From contig OX123182.2 of assembly GCA_944739405.2 (NCBI GenBank), forward strand, positions 93,488,051 to 93,552,050: a stretch of 64,000 bases of DNA, read 5' to 3'. The translations under genes and the position numbers were made by a program. The DNA comes from Euclidia mi (lineage: Eukaryota > Arthropoda > Insecta > Lepidoptera > Erebidae). Under the pieces are notes generated by a model that searched no databases, had not been told where the DNA came from, and was given only the letters and a program-made list of their open reading frames with translations. Positions 31,836-42,788 of the stretch are shown piece by piece; position 1 is the first letter of the stretch; each line of letters opens with the position of its first letter.

Positions 31836-31944
31836 TTTCGAATAGATGATAATTTATTGAGTACACTGGGTAGTCTTGTCACTAATTTCTGAAGTCCTGA
31901 TTAATGCCAGAAACGATTTGATGGCGATGACTGTCTCACTCCTG

Positions 31945-31952
31945 TTTATATA
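31945..31952 (-). promoter_or_regulatory. TATA box for the minus-strand spliced gene
   Basis: TATATAAA on the minus strand, about 110 bp upstream of the donor at 31833. It fits the first exon deduced from the AT|G splice. Confidence 0.55.
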
Positions 31953-32411
31953 TGCATCGATTATTCTCGAAAGATTACCATATTTGTCAAATTCTAAACA
32001 CCTGCAAAATCCATATTAGTTTATTCCTTGCGTTGCACTTTTAGGAATAAAAAGCAGACGAGCGTTGAAAACGCTGCGGTTATAATCACAGCGTTTCTTT
32101 TTTAAGCATTACTTTAATTGTATCTTTATTTTTAAGGCATTAAAACTTACATGTATTTTAGGTATGTACCTTAAGAGTACTTTTTGTAGATATTTACGTA
32201 TTTTTACCTGACTGCGGAAAAAGGAGAGTTATTTGAGACGTACACATTTTGCATAGCCTGAGGCGTTTAGCCCGCTCGTGTATACTGTTGCTTTGCTTGT
32301 CTAAGCAAATTGACACGTGGAGTGTTTTTATGATTACTTTTATATAAAAGGTAACAAAAAAAATGCTTTGAATCTTGAACCTTAACGACAAAAAATCAAA
32401 ATTTGTGTAAG

Positions 32412-32418
32412 TATATAA
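32412..32418 (+). promoter_or_regulatory. TATA box for the plus-strand spliced gene
   Basis: TATATAA 56 bp before the ATG at 32474. Together with the minus-strand TATA box at 31945 it defines a divergent promoter region of about 460 bp. Confidence 0.55.
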
Positions 32419-32473
32419 ACCAAAACAGATTGATGTAAAATACATTAGGTACGGTGAATTCATCTGCTCTGCA

Positions 32474-33041
32474 ATGTCGGTAAGTAAATTAATTAATATA
32501 TATATATTTTTTAATATTTGCTATGTTAATATCTAATAGTTTCATTCATATATAATTGTTTATTACATATGTTTATTGTAAAGGTAGTAAGTTTTAAAAC
32601 ACGATTGACAAACAGTGTAATATATTGAAATTAAATTATACCTACTATTTTGTTTCAGGAATCCAGCGATGTTTTCATTGCTAATTCATCATACTCACCA
32701 TCATCACCGATCCCCGCTGAGCAAACCCTGCGACAAAGAGTATCAAACTATTTGGAGAGAGAGCAACAATTTCAACCATTTCAGTTCGAGGAACCAGGTT
32801 CGAGCACCAGAAATAAAAGACGAGGGTGTGACGTTATATATTCATATATAAAAAACCAGCAAAGGGTAAGCGATGTAAAATAATACGCTTACAAATTTTT
32901 GACATCGAGGAGTTCAAAGAAAGTGCACCATGTAATTTTAAAGCTACTGTTTGTGCACAATACGTGGTTGAAAATGTATTCTGTGACGATATATACAAAA
33001 GTGCTAATGAAATTATAAGTAAGATACAAAAAAGAATGTAA
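32474..33041 (+). CDS. Spliced plus-strand Polinton gene with a possible -1 frameshift
   Basis: Exon 1 is only ATGTCG (32474-32479), followed by donor GTAAGT. The acceptor TTTTGTTTCAG ends at 32658. Exon 2 continues in frame and has a Ser/Pro-rich start, LRQRVSNYLEREQQF and then KRRGCDVIYSYI. In the zero frame it stops at 32883. At 32850-32856 the sequence A-AAA-AAC lies exactly in phase for a -1 shift, and the -1 frame is then open for 61 codons to a stop at 33039-33041, with KIIRLQIFDIEEFKES and VENVFCDDIYKSA, immediately followed by AATAAA. The shifted product would be about 129 residues. I do not recognise the protein. A one-base deletion in the A-run is an equally possible cause. Confidence 0.6.
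32850..32856 (+). promoter_or_regulatory. Candidate -1 ribosomal slippery site A_AAA_AAC
   Basis: The heptamer is in the correct X-XXY-YYZ phase relative to exon 2. The downstream -1 frame is long, coding-like and ends at a poly(A) signal. I did not see an obvious strong stem or pseudoknot 5-9 bases downstream, so indel decay cannot be excluded. Confidence 0.4.
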
Positions 33042-33201
33042 ATAAATGTATGCTAGAAAAATAGTTTTGTTTTATTTTCTACGACACTAATTATTTACCT
33101 TGTAACTCATAAAAACTAGCGTCTTTTTGCTACTCTGACTAAAAGCATTATTATGTAAGATTATACAAATAGTGTTCACCTTTTTACGTACGTACATTAC
33201 C

Positions 33202-33553
33202 CTAAGACAATAATAATAAATAAATAAATAATAGCAGCCCTGTATTAAACTGTCCCACTGCGGGGCACGGGCCTCTTCTCATTATGAGAAGGGTTAGGCC
33301 ATAGTCCACCATGCTGGCCTAATGCGGGCTGGTAGTCTTTACATATCTTTGTGAACATTTTGAAGAACTCTCAGATATGCAGGTTTCCTCACGATGTTTT
33401 CCTCCACCGTTAAAGCAAGCGATTATTAACAATTTAATACGCACATAACTTCTAAAAGTCAGTGGTGCGCGTCGAGGATTCGAACCCGAGACCATCCGCG
33501 TCACAGTCCGCCTGTCTCGCCACTCGGCTATCGCTGCTTGCTCTAAGACAATA
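33202..33553 (-). mobile_element. tRNA-derived SINE with 11-bp target duplication
   Basis: On the minus strand the element begins with GCGATAGCCGAGTGGCGAGA (A-box region), then GGTTCGAATCC (B-box), a tRNA-unrelated body containing GAGGAAACCTGCATATCTGA, and a tail of AATA/TTA repeats at 33213-33240. CTAAGACAATA occurs on both sides (33202-33212 and 33543-33553). From memory the body is a widespread lepidopteran SINE. It lies in the right part of the Polinton, after the plus-strand gene. Confidence 0.9.
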
Positions 33554-33699
33554 TAGGTATATAAATACTATAACAAAGCATAATAATTGTACATACTTAT
33601 TACTGAGAGCTGGTATAGCCCGATTTAGACACCATCTTATCATGTTTTACTTAACTGTACCTACCTACCTGTGTACCTACTTGTATTACAAACTTATAG

Positions 33700-33990
33700 G
33701 CAACAATACCTGCGTGGAGAGACCAACAGACTGCAATGCGAGGAGAGTCTCGGGTTCGAATCCCACCGCGAACTAATGACTTTAAAAATCTTGTAAAAGT
33801 TTTTTCGATGTCATGTGCGTCGTATTTAATTGCATATTATAGCTTGTCGTGTGCTTCGAGGGCATATTATGGCGTCGGCTTCAGCTGTCATGAAGATCTT
33901 TGGCAGTGGTTACGCGGAGTCAGTACACTCAAATATCCCGACACTAGTCTAACCATAGAATATCGCTATCCCTTTGAGTCGGGGAAGTAA
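33700..33990 (+). repeat. SINE-like repeat with B-box, second family
   Basis: Contains GGGTTCGAATCCCACCGCGA at 33751-33770 and further on GGCTTCAGCTGTCATGAAGA followed by TCTTTGGCAGT. The same GCTGTCATGAAGATCTTT-GCAGT string recurs at 60501-60525, about the same distance after a GGGTTCAAATCC. Two copies with a shared layout indicate a tRNA-derived SINE family. Confidence 0.65.
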
Positions 33991-34157
33991 GATGACAATC
34001 GCTTCGTAGCAACAATATAGTAGTAGATATTTAGCCGACCCTGTGTTCCTTAGCCAGTATTAAAGATACAAGCAGGAATAACGCTAGGATGATGATAATG
34101 ACATGATATACAAAGTTATTGATATCTCTACATAAAACACTAATAAGAATCGATTGT

Positions 34158-34237
34158 AAATCATTCATATTCATGTACTCATTTATTCGTATTGTGATTT
34201 TAATACGAATAAATGAGTACACGAATATGTATGATTG
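34158..34237. repeat. Long perfect-stem hairpin
   Basis: 34174-34193 is perfectly complementary to 34202-34221 (20 bp, 8-base loop). The pairing continues outward for about 15 more bases with two or three mismatches. No coding content. Confidence 0.8.
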
Positions 34238-34362
34238 AGAGGTGCATTATGGGTAGCGAAAGAAAGAAAGGAATTCAATCACATGCCTTTACGGGCACAG
34301 GTGTAATGATATGTAAACAATCAAGCATCGTGTGAGGTATTTTCTGCACACATTGCAATAAT

Positions 34363-34400
34363 CGGTTGCACTCACTTCTATAAAGAAGTGAGTGCAACCG
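34363..34400. repeat. 17-bp perfect hairpin
   Basis: CGGTTGCACTCACTTCT at 34363-34379 pairs perfectly with 34384-34400 around the 4-base loop ATAA. It is the second strong hairpin within 250 bp. Confidence 0.8.
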
Positions 34401-34498
34401 AGTACAAGAAATTATGGTAACTGATATTATAAATGTCTTTTGTTTTAATCAAAATATTCTTCTTAATTTTATTGTACGTACTTATAAGTACATCACGT

Positions 34499-36155
34499 TG
34501 TAATGGTGTTGCTGGCTACACCAAATTAAATAATAATATATAGTCCTTAGGTCGCATACTTGTTTCCACATGTGTTTGTCTTATCGCTACGATGGCGCCA
34601 ACGTTATGCAATTAGTAAACTCATAAATTCTAAGCGTTTGACAAATTTATAAGAATTATGTGACAGGCATATGAGTAAAGAAATAGCCATGAAATATGAG
34701 AAAATATTGGCACTGTAGTGTTCACATGCGGTATAGTTGAGGATCATAAAAAAGGGATCATCGATAAGAAACTGACCCTATCAGGTAGTAAGGGTTCGAG
34801 AGGCGTTGCGTTGGTTGTGTTTGACTGGACAGTCGATCTTAGGGGGCGGAGCGAGTCGGGTCACAGGACAGCGCTGCGTGGGAGTGGAGAAAGTACGGGG
34901 GCAGTCGTTCTTAGGACGCGGAGGTTGACAGATCTCGGGAAAGTGTTGCGTGGTAGTTTACGAAATACGGGTCTGTTGTGTTTGACGGGACAGTCAATGT
35001 TGGGACGCGGAACCGGGCGGATCTCAGACAGTGGGTCTTATGGCGCGAGAGAGTTCGGACCTGGCCTAGCGCGTAAGAGGTCCGGTGTTGGTCGATAATT
35101 AGTGCTTAGTGATATCGAAGAACAAGGCGAGCGGCTTCAAGAGAAGGTGATCAGCACAGGGCAAGGGGTAAGTTGGCAGTGACGCAGCTAATAGTCCGGT
35201 GAGTGTCTGTTATTCACTTTACTGTAATTTATTGCATGAACTGTATAACATTAATAACTCTGTTGTGTATCTATGTCTATATCACACCATATATATATAC
35301 CAGGCTGACTAAAATATATAGTTCTCTATGAGATATTGTACATAGTTATATTATTAATAACCGCGTGTACCATTAGTAGTGGTTCGTACCTTGTTGATGA
35401 TGGATGTAAAGACGAGCGATGTATGATGGGAGTCTCCGTATTTGCGATCAGGTGGTAGAATGCAGGACTTTCACAATCGCTGTCTAAACCTGCGTACAGG
35501 CCAGTACATAGCAGCTGACAAGGTTTTAAAGAGCGAAAGAAGAGCCACCTGTCGGTCACGCGGTAGCAGTAAGACCTAATGCGGCTAACCTAGCGGCGAT
35601 TGTAACGAGAGCTCCTCTGCAATCTATGCGCGATGGCTTAATACGTTTTAATTGACTATGTTTGTATGGGCTTCAATGTTGTGACTTGCGGCAAGGAGGC
35701 GTTTTGTGACATCAGTTCTGAGACTGTTACTGTACGCTCAATACTATACACTGGATATCGCTGAAATACTCGGCGCCGATAATACTATATGACTAATATA
35801 CCTGGATCAATGTCTCCGTCTCCCTGGAGCTGCCGTCTCTGAGATACGCTGCCTTGTACACAAGTACCAATATGTGAAGCATGAATATATGGAGAGTGAT
35901 TTTGTGATGACAAACCAATACTAATGTATCGCTGTCTTTAGTATTTTGATGTCCACTTTCATTCAATTATAAGCATTTACGTTTGGTAAATGCTGTCAGC
36001 AGAGGAATATAAAGTAAGGTCGAATTCCATGGTCCTGCGCGGGGTGGTGCGCGGGAACCCTGGCCACAAATTACTTGGCGGGGCTGGCCTTTTAAACCCA
36101 GTTATTAAGAAAACTAAAATTTTAATCAGCCTGGGGTCTATTGGATTCCGTTACA
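34499..36155 (+). repeat. 5' LTR of the LARD-like element
   Basis: Starts TGTAATGGTGTTGCTGG and ends GGATTCCGTTACA. Two open frames in it (34718-35098 plus, 35559-35326 minus) occur identically in the other LTR but show no domain, so I do not treat them as genes. Confidence 0.93.
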
Positions 36156-36170
36156 TTTGGTGCCGTGACC
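36156..36170 (+). promoter_or_regulatory. Primer-binding site candidate
   Basis: TTTGGTGCCGTGACC begins at the base after the 5' LTR. TGG at the start is expected because tRNAs end in CCA. Confidence 0.7.
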
Positions 36171-37299
36171 AGGATCCTCGTCATAAAATGTACTGATTCA
36201 CTTCAGTACAACGAGGAAGAACTAAAGAGTTACTACACAAACACAACGTAGAAAAATACAAACACAACGTAGGAAAATATCGATCTAATTAAGCACAACT
36301 TGTTATTCAATAACCGATAGACGATCATGTTCATTTTAGAAAGAAGAAACAATATTTAAGTCACGGCAATTATCACAATATTTAATAGTCCGAGAGGGGC
36401 GATATTGCGCCTAAGTGCCACACTTTTGCATGTGTTAATTATTCTTATGGCACTGTGGTTTCTCTTATAATATCGCTGTATCTTGAAAGTAAACATATAA
36501 CTGACTACATATGTTGAAACGCTTTACATAAATGCTGCTCATGCGTGTCATTTATACTGTATGTTGAGTTCGAGTCTCGACAGGGGTTATATTATTGGGT
36601 ACATAGAAAAGCTTTTCATAAAGCGCGGCAATCATCTTTTATTTAATAATCGGAGGAGGGCTCTCTCGCACGTGTTATTTATTTTAATAGCACTTTGGTC
36701 CGTCTCTTAACATCGCTGCATTTCGAAAGTAATCATATAATTGGCTTCATAGATCCACTGCTTTACATTAAGCTCATGCGTGTCATTTATACTGTATGTC
36801 GAGTTCGAGTCTCGACAGTGGTTATATTATTGGCTACAGAAAATGCTTTACGTTTGAATATATCGAGTTTGACTCTCGATAATAAGCATATTATTGGTTA
36901 CAAACACTTGCGTATCAGTTTCGCTGTTTGAGTCCGATTCGTGATGCAGACTAGCGATGGTTAGAAGTGCTAGAACTAATTTTGGATAAGGAAAGAGAAG
37001 GATTTTATATTATATAGATTATATTTATAGGATATCTGGTGTAGGCCATTAACATGGGTTGAGATTAATGTATAATGCACACCAGAATATTCCGTGGAAC
37101 ACCTAGGTGTAGTTAAATCAGGTTAGATTCCTGAGTAATGTCTGTGACTATAACTATATTGTTGTGCAACGTCAACAAACTAGACGCCGTATTATTAATA
37201 GCGTGTTCGATAACTGCATATAATAAGAGGGAATTATTTAAGGATAAATAATGAATAATATTTTGTTGGAGTTGCGGGACAGGAATTTATTACACTAAC

Positions 37300-37600
37300 G
37301 TACTGAAATAGCAGGTTCGACTCCTGTTGCTATGATATTTTGAAATGTTTTCAACAAACTTACTGAAATAGCGGGTTCGACTCCTGTTGCTACGAGATTA
37401 TAAAAATGTTTTCAACAAACTTACTGAGATAGCAGGTTCGATTCCTGTTGCTACGATGTTTTAAAAATGTTTTCCACAAACTTACTGAAATAGCGGGTTC
37501 GATTCCTGTTGTTACGATATATTAAAATGGTTTCTAAAAACTTACTGAAATAGCGGGTTCAATTCCTGTTGCTACGATATTTCAAAATGGTGTCAACAAA
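37300..37600 (+). repeat. Tandem array of about 60-bp units with T-arm-like core
   Basis: Five units with a period of 60-61 bp. Each contains CTTACTGAAATAGCGGGTTC or a close variant, then GATTCCTGTTGCTACGAT and an AT-rich spacer ending CAACAAA. Positions of the core are about 37311, 37371, 37432, 37493 and 37553. Confidence 0.9.
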
Positions 37601-38221
37601 CGTATTAAATTACGAAATCTAGTAATAATATCTATCTTATGCATACGCGTTCTTTGGACAAGCATCTATTAGTTTATTACATTGGTTGAGTTGAGATTCT
37701 TACAGAATGCATAGGGGTTTTAATGATGAAGTGTACACGAGCTGTAATTGAGAAAAGGATTATTCTTAGGTCATATATCAGTAAATTTAGTTTCCTAACG
37801 TGTTACCAAGTAGATTAGGGTAATATTAGCCCACTGCAGCATTTTGGTATACTTTATAAAAGCTCTAGGTTCGATTCCTGAGCATTGGTGAAAGTCGGCG
37901 GATATTATAATCATGTACCTAATGATCGGCGTCGGCTTTATAGAAGTCGCACAATGTGATTTTAAATATTTTGGGTTCGATTCCCAAACATAAAAAGAAT
38001 GCACACTATTGTTGAACACGAAACTATTTTGTTAATTGTTGTTATTATTGTCTGGAGCTGGGTTTAGTGACCATTATTTTAAAATGTTTTGTTTTAAAAT
38101 TGTTTCCCAAACTAGAAAGGCAATGCAATAAGCCGACATCTGGCACGTTTTGTTTCCAAATGCCAGCGTGTGAAAAAATAAGGGATAAAACAAAAAAAGG
38201 GAAACACATTTTAGATGTTTA

Positions 38222-38597
38222 TTACTTAAAAGAAAGAAGGCTAGAAAGGAACTATTGTTCTTTTGTATTATTGATGTGCTTTGTCCGAACGCGCCAACGC
38301 GCACGTGAAAAGGACAGGATGGGCTACTTTGTTAAGATATGATTGCGCATGTGGCGCATTGTTTTAAGGAGCTGAATGGCTTTAGAAAGTCATTTACGCC
38401 GTTTTTTAGGATGGGTTCGATTCCCATCGTGAAAGAAGCCATAGTTCTTTTGTATTATTGACGTGCTTTGTCCAAGGGCCAAGATCGGCTACTTTGTTAA
38501 GATATGACTGCACATGTGCTGCATTCTTTTGAAAAACTGAATGGCTTTTGTAAGTCATTTCTGCCGTCTTTGGTATGGGTTCGATTCCCGCCGTGCG
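38222..38597 (+). repeat. Tandem duplication of an approximately 170-200 bp unit with tRNA-like end
   Basis: The unit starts near TGTTCTTTTGTATTATTGATG and ends at the T-arm-like GGGTTCGATTCCC. Copies are at about 38258-38430 and 38448-38597 and share ATGGGCTACTTTGTTAAGAT (GATCGGCTACTTTGTTAAGA in the second) and CTGAATGGCTTT-AAGTCATTT. The differences between copies make the duplication older than the LTR pair. That is possible only if it existed in the source element. Confidence 0.8.
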
Positions 38598-40564
38598 TCA
38601 TATGAAATAGATATTCTACACGTGTTAATTCTAAGCATCAGTATTCTACCTAACTGTTACAGTTTAGGCTATCTCAAATTTTAGTTTAGCTGAGTATTTA
38701 CAATACTTACTCATCTGCGTTACAATGTGATAGCCAGTGGCAATGATGTATGCATATGTTATGCCTGGTATATTGTACACATAACTTTTAAGAGCGCTCA
38801 ATGTACCAGGGTTCGAGCCCCAGGTTTGCTTAGAGCTTGATATTGAGTTTATATTTCTCATGAGATTCGAGAGGTGTGTAGTGTAAGCAGTATGCTAACA
38901 ACGTCTTGATACATACTGGACTCATAGGCATAGTTTAGCCCTATCGTGTGATATCCGTAAACAGCTAACTTGATTCTGAAGTTCAAATAAAAATAATATT
39001 TTGTTGCTAGACTCATGCAAAAATACTTATTACGCATCCGTACTGAAAAATATTAATTGTTGATCCGCATCACATCTCTAATCATTTGTTAGTTTGTATC
39101 CGGGTTTAGTACTCAAATAGAAGTCGTTTATTATATGACTAATCTTGGAAGTTTGATACTCGTGGCATTTCATTTAAAATTCCAGGACCCTACGTCACCT
39201 TTTACTTCAACTACCGCACGTGTTGTTGCGTCCGTCGGCTGTGACTACAAAGTAGCGGCGTTCCGGTAACGTGAAAGGCAGCTGCAGTATGCGTCGAAGG
39301 ACATATCTCGCATTGGATCATCTTACACAGAGCTAAGTTTTCATTATCTGTACTAACTATAAACGCGCACATTGACTAACTTCAAGCAAGTGGACTCCCT
39401 CTGATCCGAACTCTCAGATATACATACAATATTAAACGAAGGTTTAAGTTACATAGGGCCTTATGTGTGTCGTTCGTTATATAGAACCTTTATTTTATGG
39501 CATAATATATTTGGCAGCTGCGTCCAACTGCACGAGTAATAATCGTAATTGTTATTTACGTTAACTGTAATCAGAGCCTTAATAATGAAGCAGATATCAT
39601 GTCGATACGCTTGATGATCCGAATGAAGAACTGATTGGCGGCCATCTCGCCGAACATTGTGGGTTCGATCCCCGCGCGTACAATTTCTAGCTAAATGGGA
39701 ATAATTCCTAGTGTGAGACCGAGTTAAGAATTGTTTAGTTGTAGGGACTGTCGAGCTATCAACTGGGGAAAACGACTGCTGCACTATACTATTGTTTACG
39801 ACTATTTAGCTCATTATATAAAACTATTGCAACTACTTGTCTGTCACTTTTGATAAAACTAGTCTCTTATACGAGTGTGTGCGAACTATTCCAGCCACTG
39901 CTACCTGACGCTATGTACACCCGCTACTGAACCCGATTTCGACGAGTGACAATGGCGAATCAGGTACCCTGATCATACCACGCTGCCCGTTTATCAAGAA
40001 GACATCTGGTATGTACACTTCCATTCTAAGCATGGATAGGATGTCTTATAGATTGTACTACTATTTTGAGAATTTATTGCTAATTCGCCATTTGGCTTAT
40101 TGGAAAACATAGGTTACGGGCAACTGGTGATCTTGGTTATGTGCGCTAGTTCTAATAAGAAGGTTAGGTCTGGTAGGAGAAGTAGTACATAGACGGATTA
40201 GAATAAGCTTTTCCATTAATTTTCATAAACTTTAGATGGTAAACGAGGTTGAGGCAACAATTGCAATTAGATTCCTATAAGTGTCAATGTTGTCATAGTA
40301 TAGGGATGGGAGGAGTATAGTTAATTAGTGTATCGTACGGTGCGGCCTTAGCAAGGGTAAAGTAGGGTTATTATTATCAATCAACTATAAGTTAGGATAA
40401 GTGGTATGAAGCAATGGATACTTATTGGAAGTTGTATGATATTTGCCGGCAGTTAAATGGTGGAAAATAAGATGCAGTTTTAACTGGCATACTCTACTAC
40501 ATATGCTATTGTATCTTTAGTGAAAGCTCATACGCTATGACTTAGTCTACGCGTCTGATTTTCA

Positions 40565-40574
40565 GAGGGGGGAA
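40565..40574 (+). promoter_or_regulatory. Polypurine tract before 3' LTR
   Basis: GAGGGGGGAA ends at the base before the TG of the right LTR, the normal place for plus-strand priming. Confidence 0.8.
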
Positions 40575-42231
40575 TGTAATGGTGTTGCTGGCTACACCAA
40601 ATTAAATAATAATATATAGTCCTTAGGTCGCATACTTGTTTCCACATGTGTTTGTCTTATCGCTACGATGGCGCCAACGTTATGCAATTAGTAAACTCAT
40701 AAATTCTAAGCGTTTGACAAATTTATAAGAATTATGTGACAGGCATATGAGTAAAGAAATAGCCATGAAATATGAGAAAATATTGGCACTGTAGTGTTCA
40801 CATGCGGTATAGTTGAGGATCATAAAAAAGGGATCATCGATAAGAAACTGACCCTATCAGGTAGTAAGGGTTCGAGAGGCGTTGCGTTGGTTGTGTTTGA
40901 CTGGACAGTCGATCTTAGGGGGCGGAGCGAGTCGGGTCACAGGACAGCGCTGCGTGGGAGTGGAGAAAGTACGGGGGCAGTCGTTCTTAGGACGCGGAGG
41001 TTGACAGATCTCGGGAAAGTGTTGCGTGGTAGTTTACGAAATACGGGTCTGTTGTGTTTGACGGGACAGTCAATGTTGGGACGCGGAACCGGGCGGATCT
41101 CAGACAGTGGGTCTTATGGCGCGAGAGAGTTCGGACCTGGCCTAGCGCGTAAGAGGTCCGGTGTTGGTCGATAATTAGTGCTTAGTGATATCGAAGAACA
41201 AGGCGAGCGGCTTCAAGAGAAGGTGATCAGCACAGGGCAAGGGGTAAGTTGGCAGTGACGCAGCTAATAGTCCGGTGAGTGTCTGTTATTCACTTTACTG
41301 TAATTTATTGCATGAACTGTATAACATTAATAACTCTGTTGTGTATCTATGTCTATATCACACCATATATATATACCAGGCTGACTAAAATATATAGTTC
41401 TCTATGAGATATTGTACATAGTTATATTATTAATAACCGCGTGTACCATTAGTAGTGGTTCGTACCTTGTTGATGATGGATGTAAAGACGAGCGATGTAT
41501 GATGGGAGTCTCCGTATTTGCGATCAGGTGGTAGAATGCAGGACTTTCACAATCGCTGTCTAAACCTGCGTACAGGCCAGTACATAGCAGCTGACAAGGT
41601 TTTAAAGAGCGAAAGAAGAGCCACCTGTCGGTCACGCGGTAGCAGTAAGACCTAATGCGGCTAACCTAGCGGCGATTGTAACGAGAGCTCCTCTGCAATC
41701 TATGCGCGATGGCTTAATACGTTTTAATTGACTATGTTTGTATGGGCTTCAATGTTGTGACTTGCGGCAAGGAGGCGTTTTGTGACATCAGTTCTGAGAC
41801 TGTTACTGTACGCTCAATACTATACACTGGATATCGCTGAAATACTCGGCGCCGATAATACTATATGACTAATATACCTGGATCAATGTCTCCGTCTCCC
41901 TGGAGCTGCCGTCTCTGAGATACGCTGCCTTGTACACAAGTACCAATATGTGAAGCATGAATATATGGAGAGTGATTTTGTGATGACAAACCAATACTAA
42001 TGTATCGCTGTCTTTAGTATTTTGATGTCCACTTTCATTCAATTATAAGCATTTACGTTTGGTAAATGCTGTCAGCAGAGGAATATAAAGTAAGGTCGAA
42101 TTCCATGGTCCTGCGCGGGGTGGTGCGCGGGAACCCTGGCCACAAATTACTTGGCGGGGCTGGCCTTTTAAACCCAGTTATTAAGAAAACTAAAATTTTA
42201 ATCAGCCTGGGGTCTATTGGATTCCGTTACA
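40575..42231 (+). repeat. 3' LTR of the LARD-like element
   Basis: Same length as the 5' LTR and without visible difference in the parts compared. It is followed by ACGT, the second target-site copy. Confidence 0.93.
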
Positions 42232-42788
42232 ACGTACAAAAATATGTTAAATATAATCGTGTTACTATGTTTCTTTTTTTCAAGTTATGTTGTTCTATAT
42301 TTTTATAAGAAATGAGTCTGCTCAGACGGGAAGTGCTGGAATGGATAAGATGGAGATATCTCTTTATTCTGTAAATTAAATAGGTATATCATCTACAACT
42401 GAAATCAATTAAATATAAGCATTCTGAAGTTGCGCTCGACCTATAGATATCATCGAAGTATTTTGGTAAGCAATGTCTAAATTCTTCGGTCTACATAAAT
42501 ATTATAAAGAGAAAAAGTTTATAATGTACCTATTTGATAAACTTTGGAAGTAATGAATCGGTTTTACAAATTCTTTTATTATTAGAAAACTACAATATCT
42601 AAAAGTAACATAGACTTTATTTCAATTTAATTTTTATACAATTTAGAAAGATGTGCAGGATTTATTTAAAATATTTTTTACCATTTCGAATAGAGAATAT
42701 GAAATGTATTCATTATTTCGAATATATAATTCAATGTGAATCGAGATTATTACCTCTGTTCCAACTGTATTCAGTTGGATGAGACTAA
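42232..42788. other. Right-end Polinton sequence without gene
   Basis: Unique AT-rich sequence between the nested LTR element and the right terminal repeat. I see no coding frame of note. Confidence 0.5.

Larger units (their letters stand above)
36566..39677 (+). repeat. Dispersed array of tRNA T-arm/B-box-like sequences
   Basis: At least fourteen copies of GTTCGA-type motifs flanked by complementary bases occur in the LARD interior, all in the plus orientation. Examples: GAGTTCGAGTCTC (36566 and 36801), GCAGGTTCGACTCCTGT (37311), TTGGGTTCGATTCCCAA (37972), ATGGGTTCGATTCCCAT (38411), GGGTTCGATTCCCGCC (38578), AGGGTTCGAGCCCCAGG (38809), GTGGGTTCGATCCCCGC (39659). The better ones form an exact 5-bp stem with a 7-base loop TTCGATT, as in a tRNA T-arm. 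Clear D-arm and anticodon parts are not obvious. Confidence 0.75.
34499..42231 (+). mobile_element. Non-autonomous LTR retrotransposon (LARD-like) nested in the Polinton
   Basis: Two direct repeats of identical length (1657 bp, 34499-36155 and 40575-42231) begin TG and end CA. The 4-bp sequence ACGT flanks both sides (34495-34498, 42232-42235) as target duplication. Directly after the left LTR is TTTGGTGCCGTGACC, a primer-binding-site candidate, and directly before the right LTR is GAGGGGGGAA, a polypurine tract. The 4.4-kb interior has no reading frame longer than about 110 codons and no gag or pol motif. It therefore depends on enzymes from another element. The primer site resembles those I recall for BEL/Pao elements. 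The LTRs look identical in the parts I compared, so the insertion is young. Confidence 0.92.

Noticed and set aside
32194..32463. 89-codon minus-strand frame in the Polinton right arm
   Set aside because: It covers the TATA box and leader of the plus-strand gene and has no recognisable feature.
34718..35098. 126-codon open frame repeated at 40794-41174
   Set aside because: It is identical only because it lies in both LTRs. No domain, no start context and no support for translation.
37300..37600. CRISPR-like array (regular about 60-bp units)
   Set aside because: Spacers are similar to each other rather than unique, the host is eukaryotic, and the unit core is tRNA-like.
36566..39677. Genuine tRNA genes
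   Set aside because: Only the T-arm part is convincing. I could not find matching acceptor, D and anticodon arms around any of the motifs.
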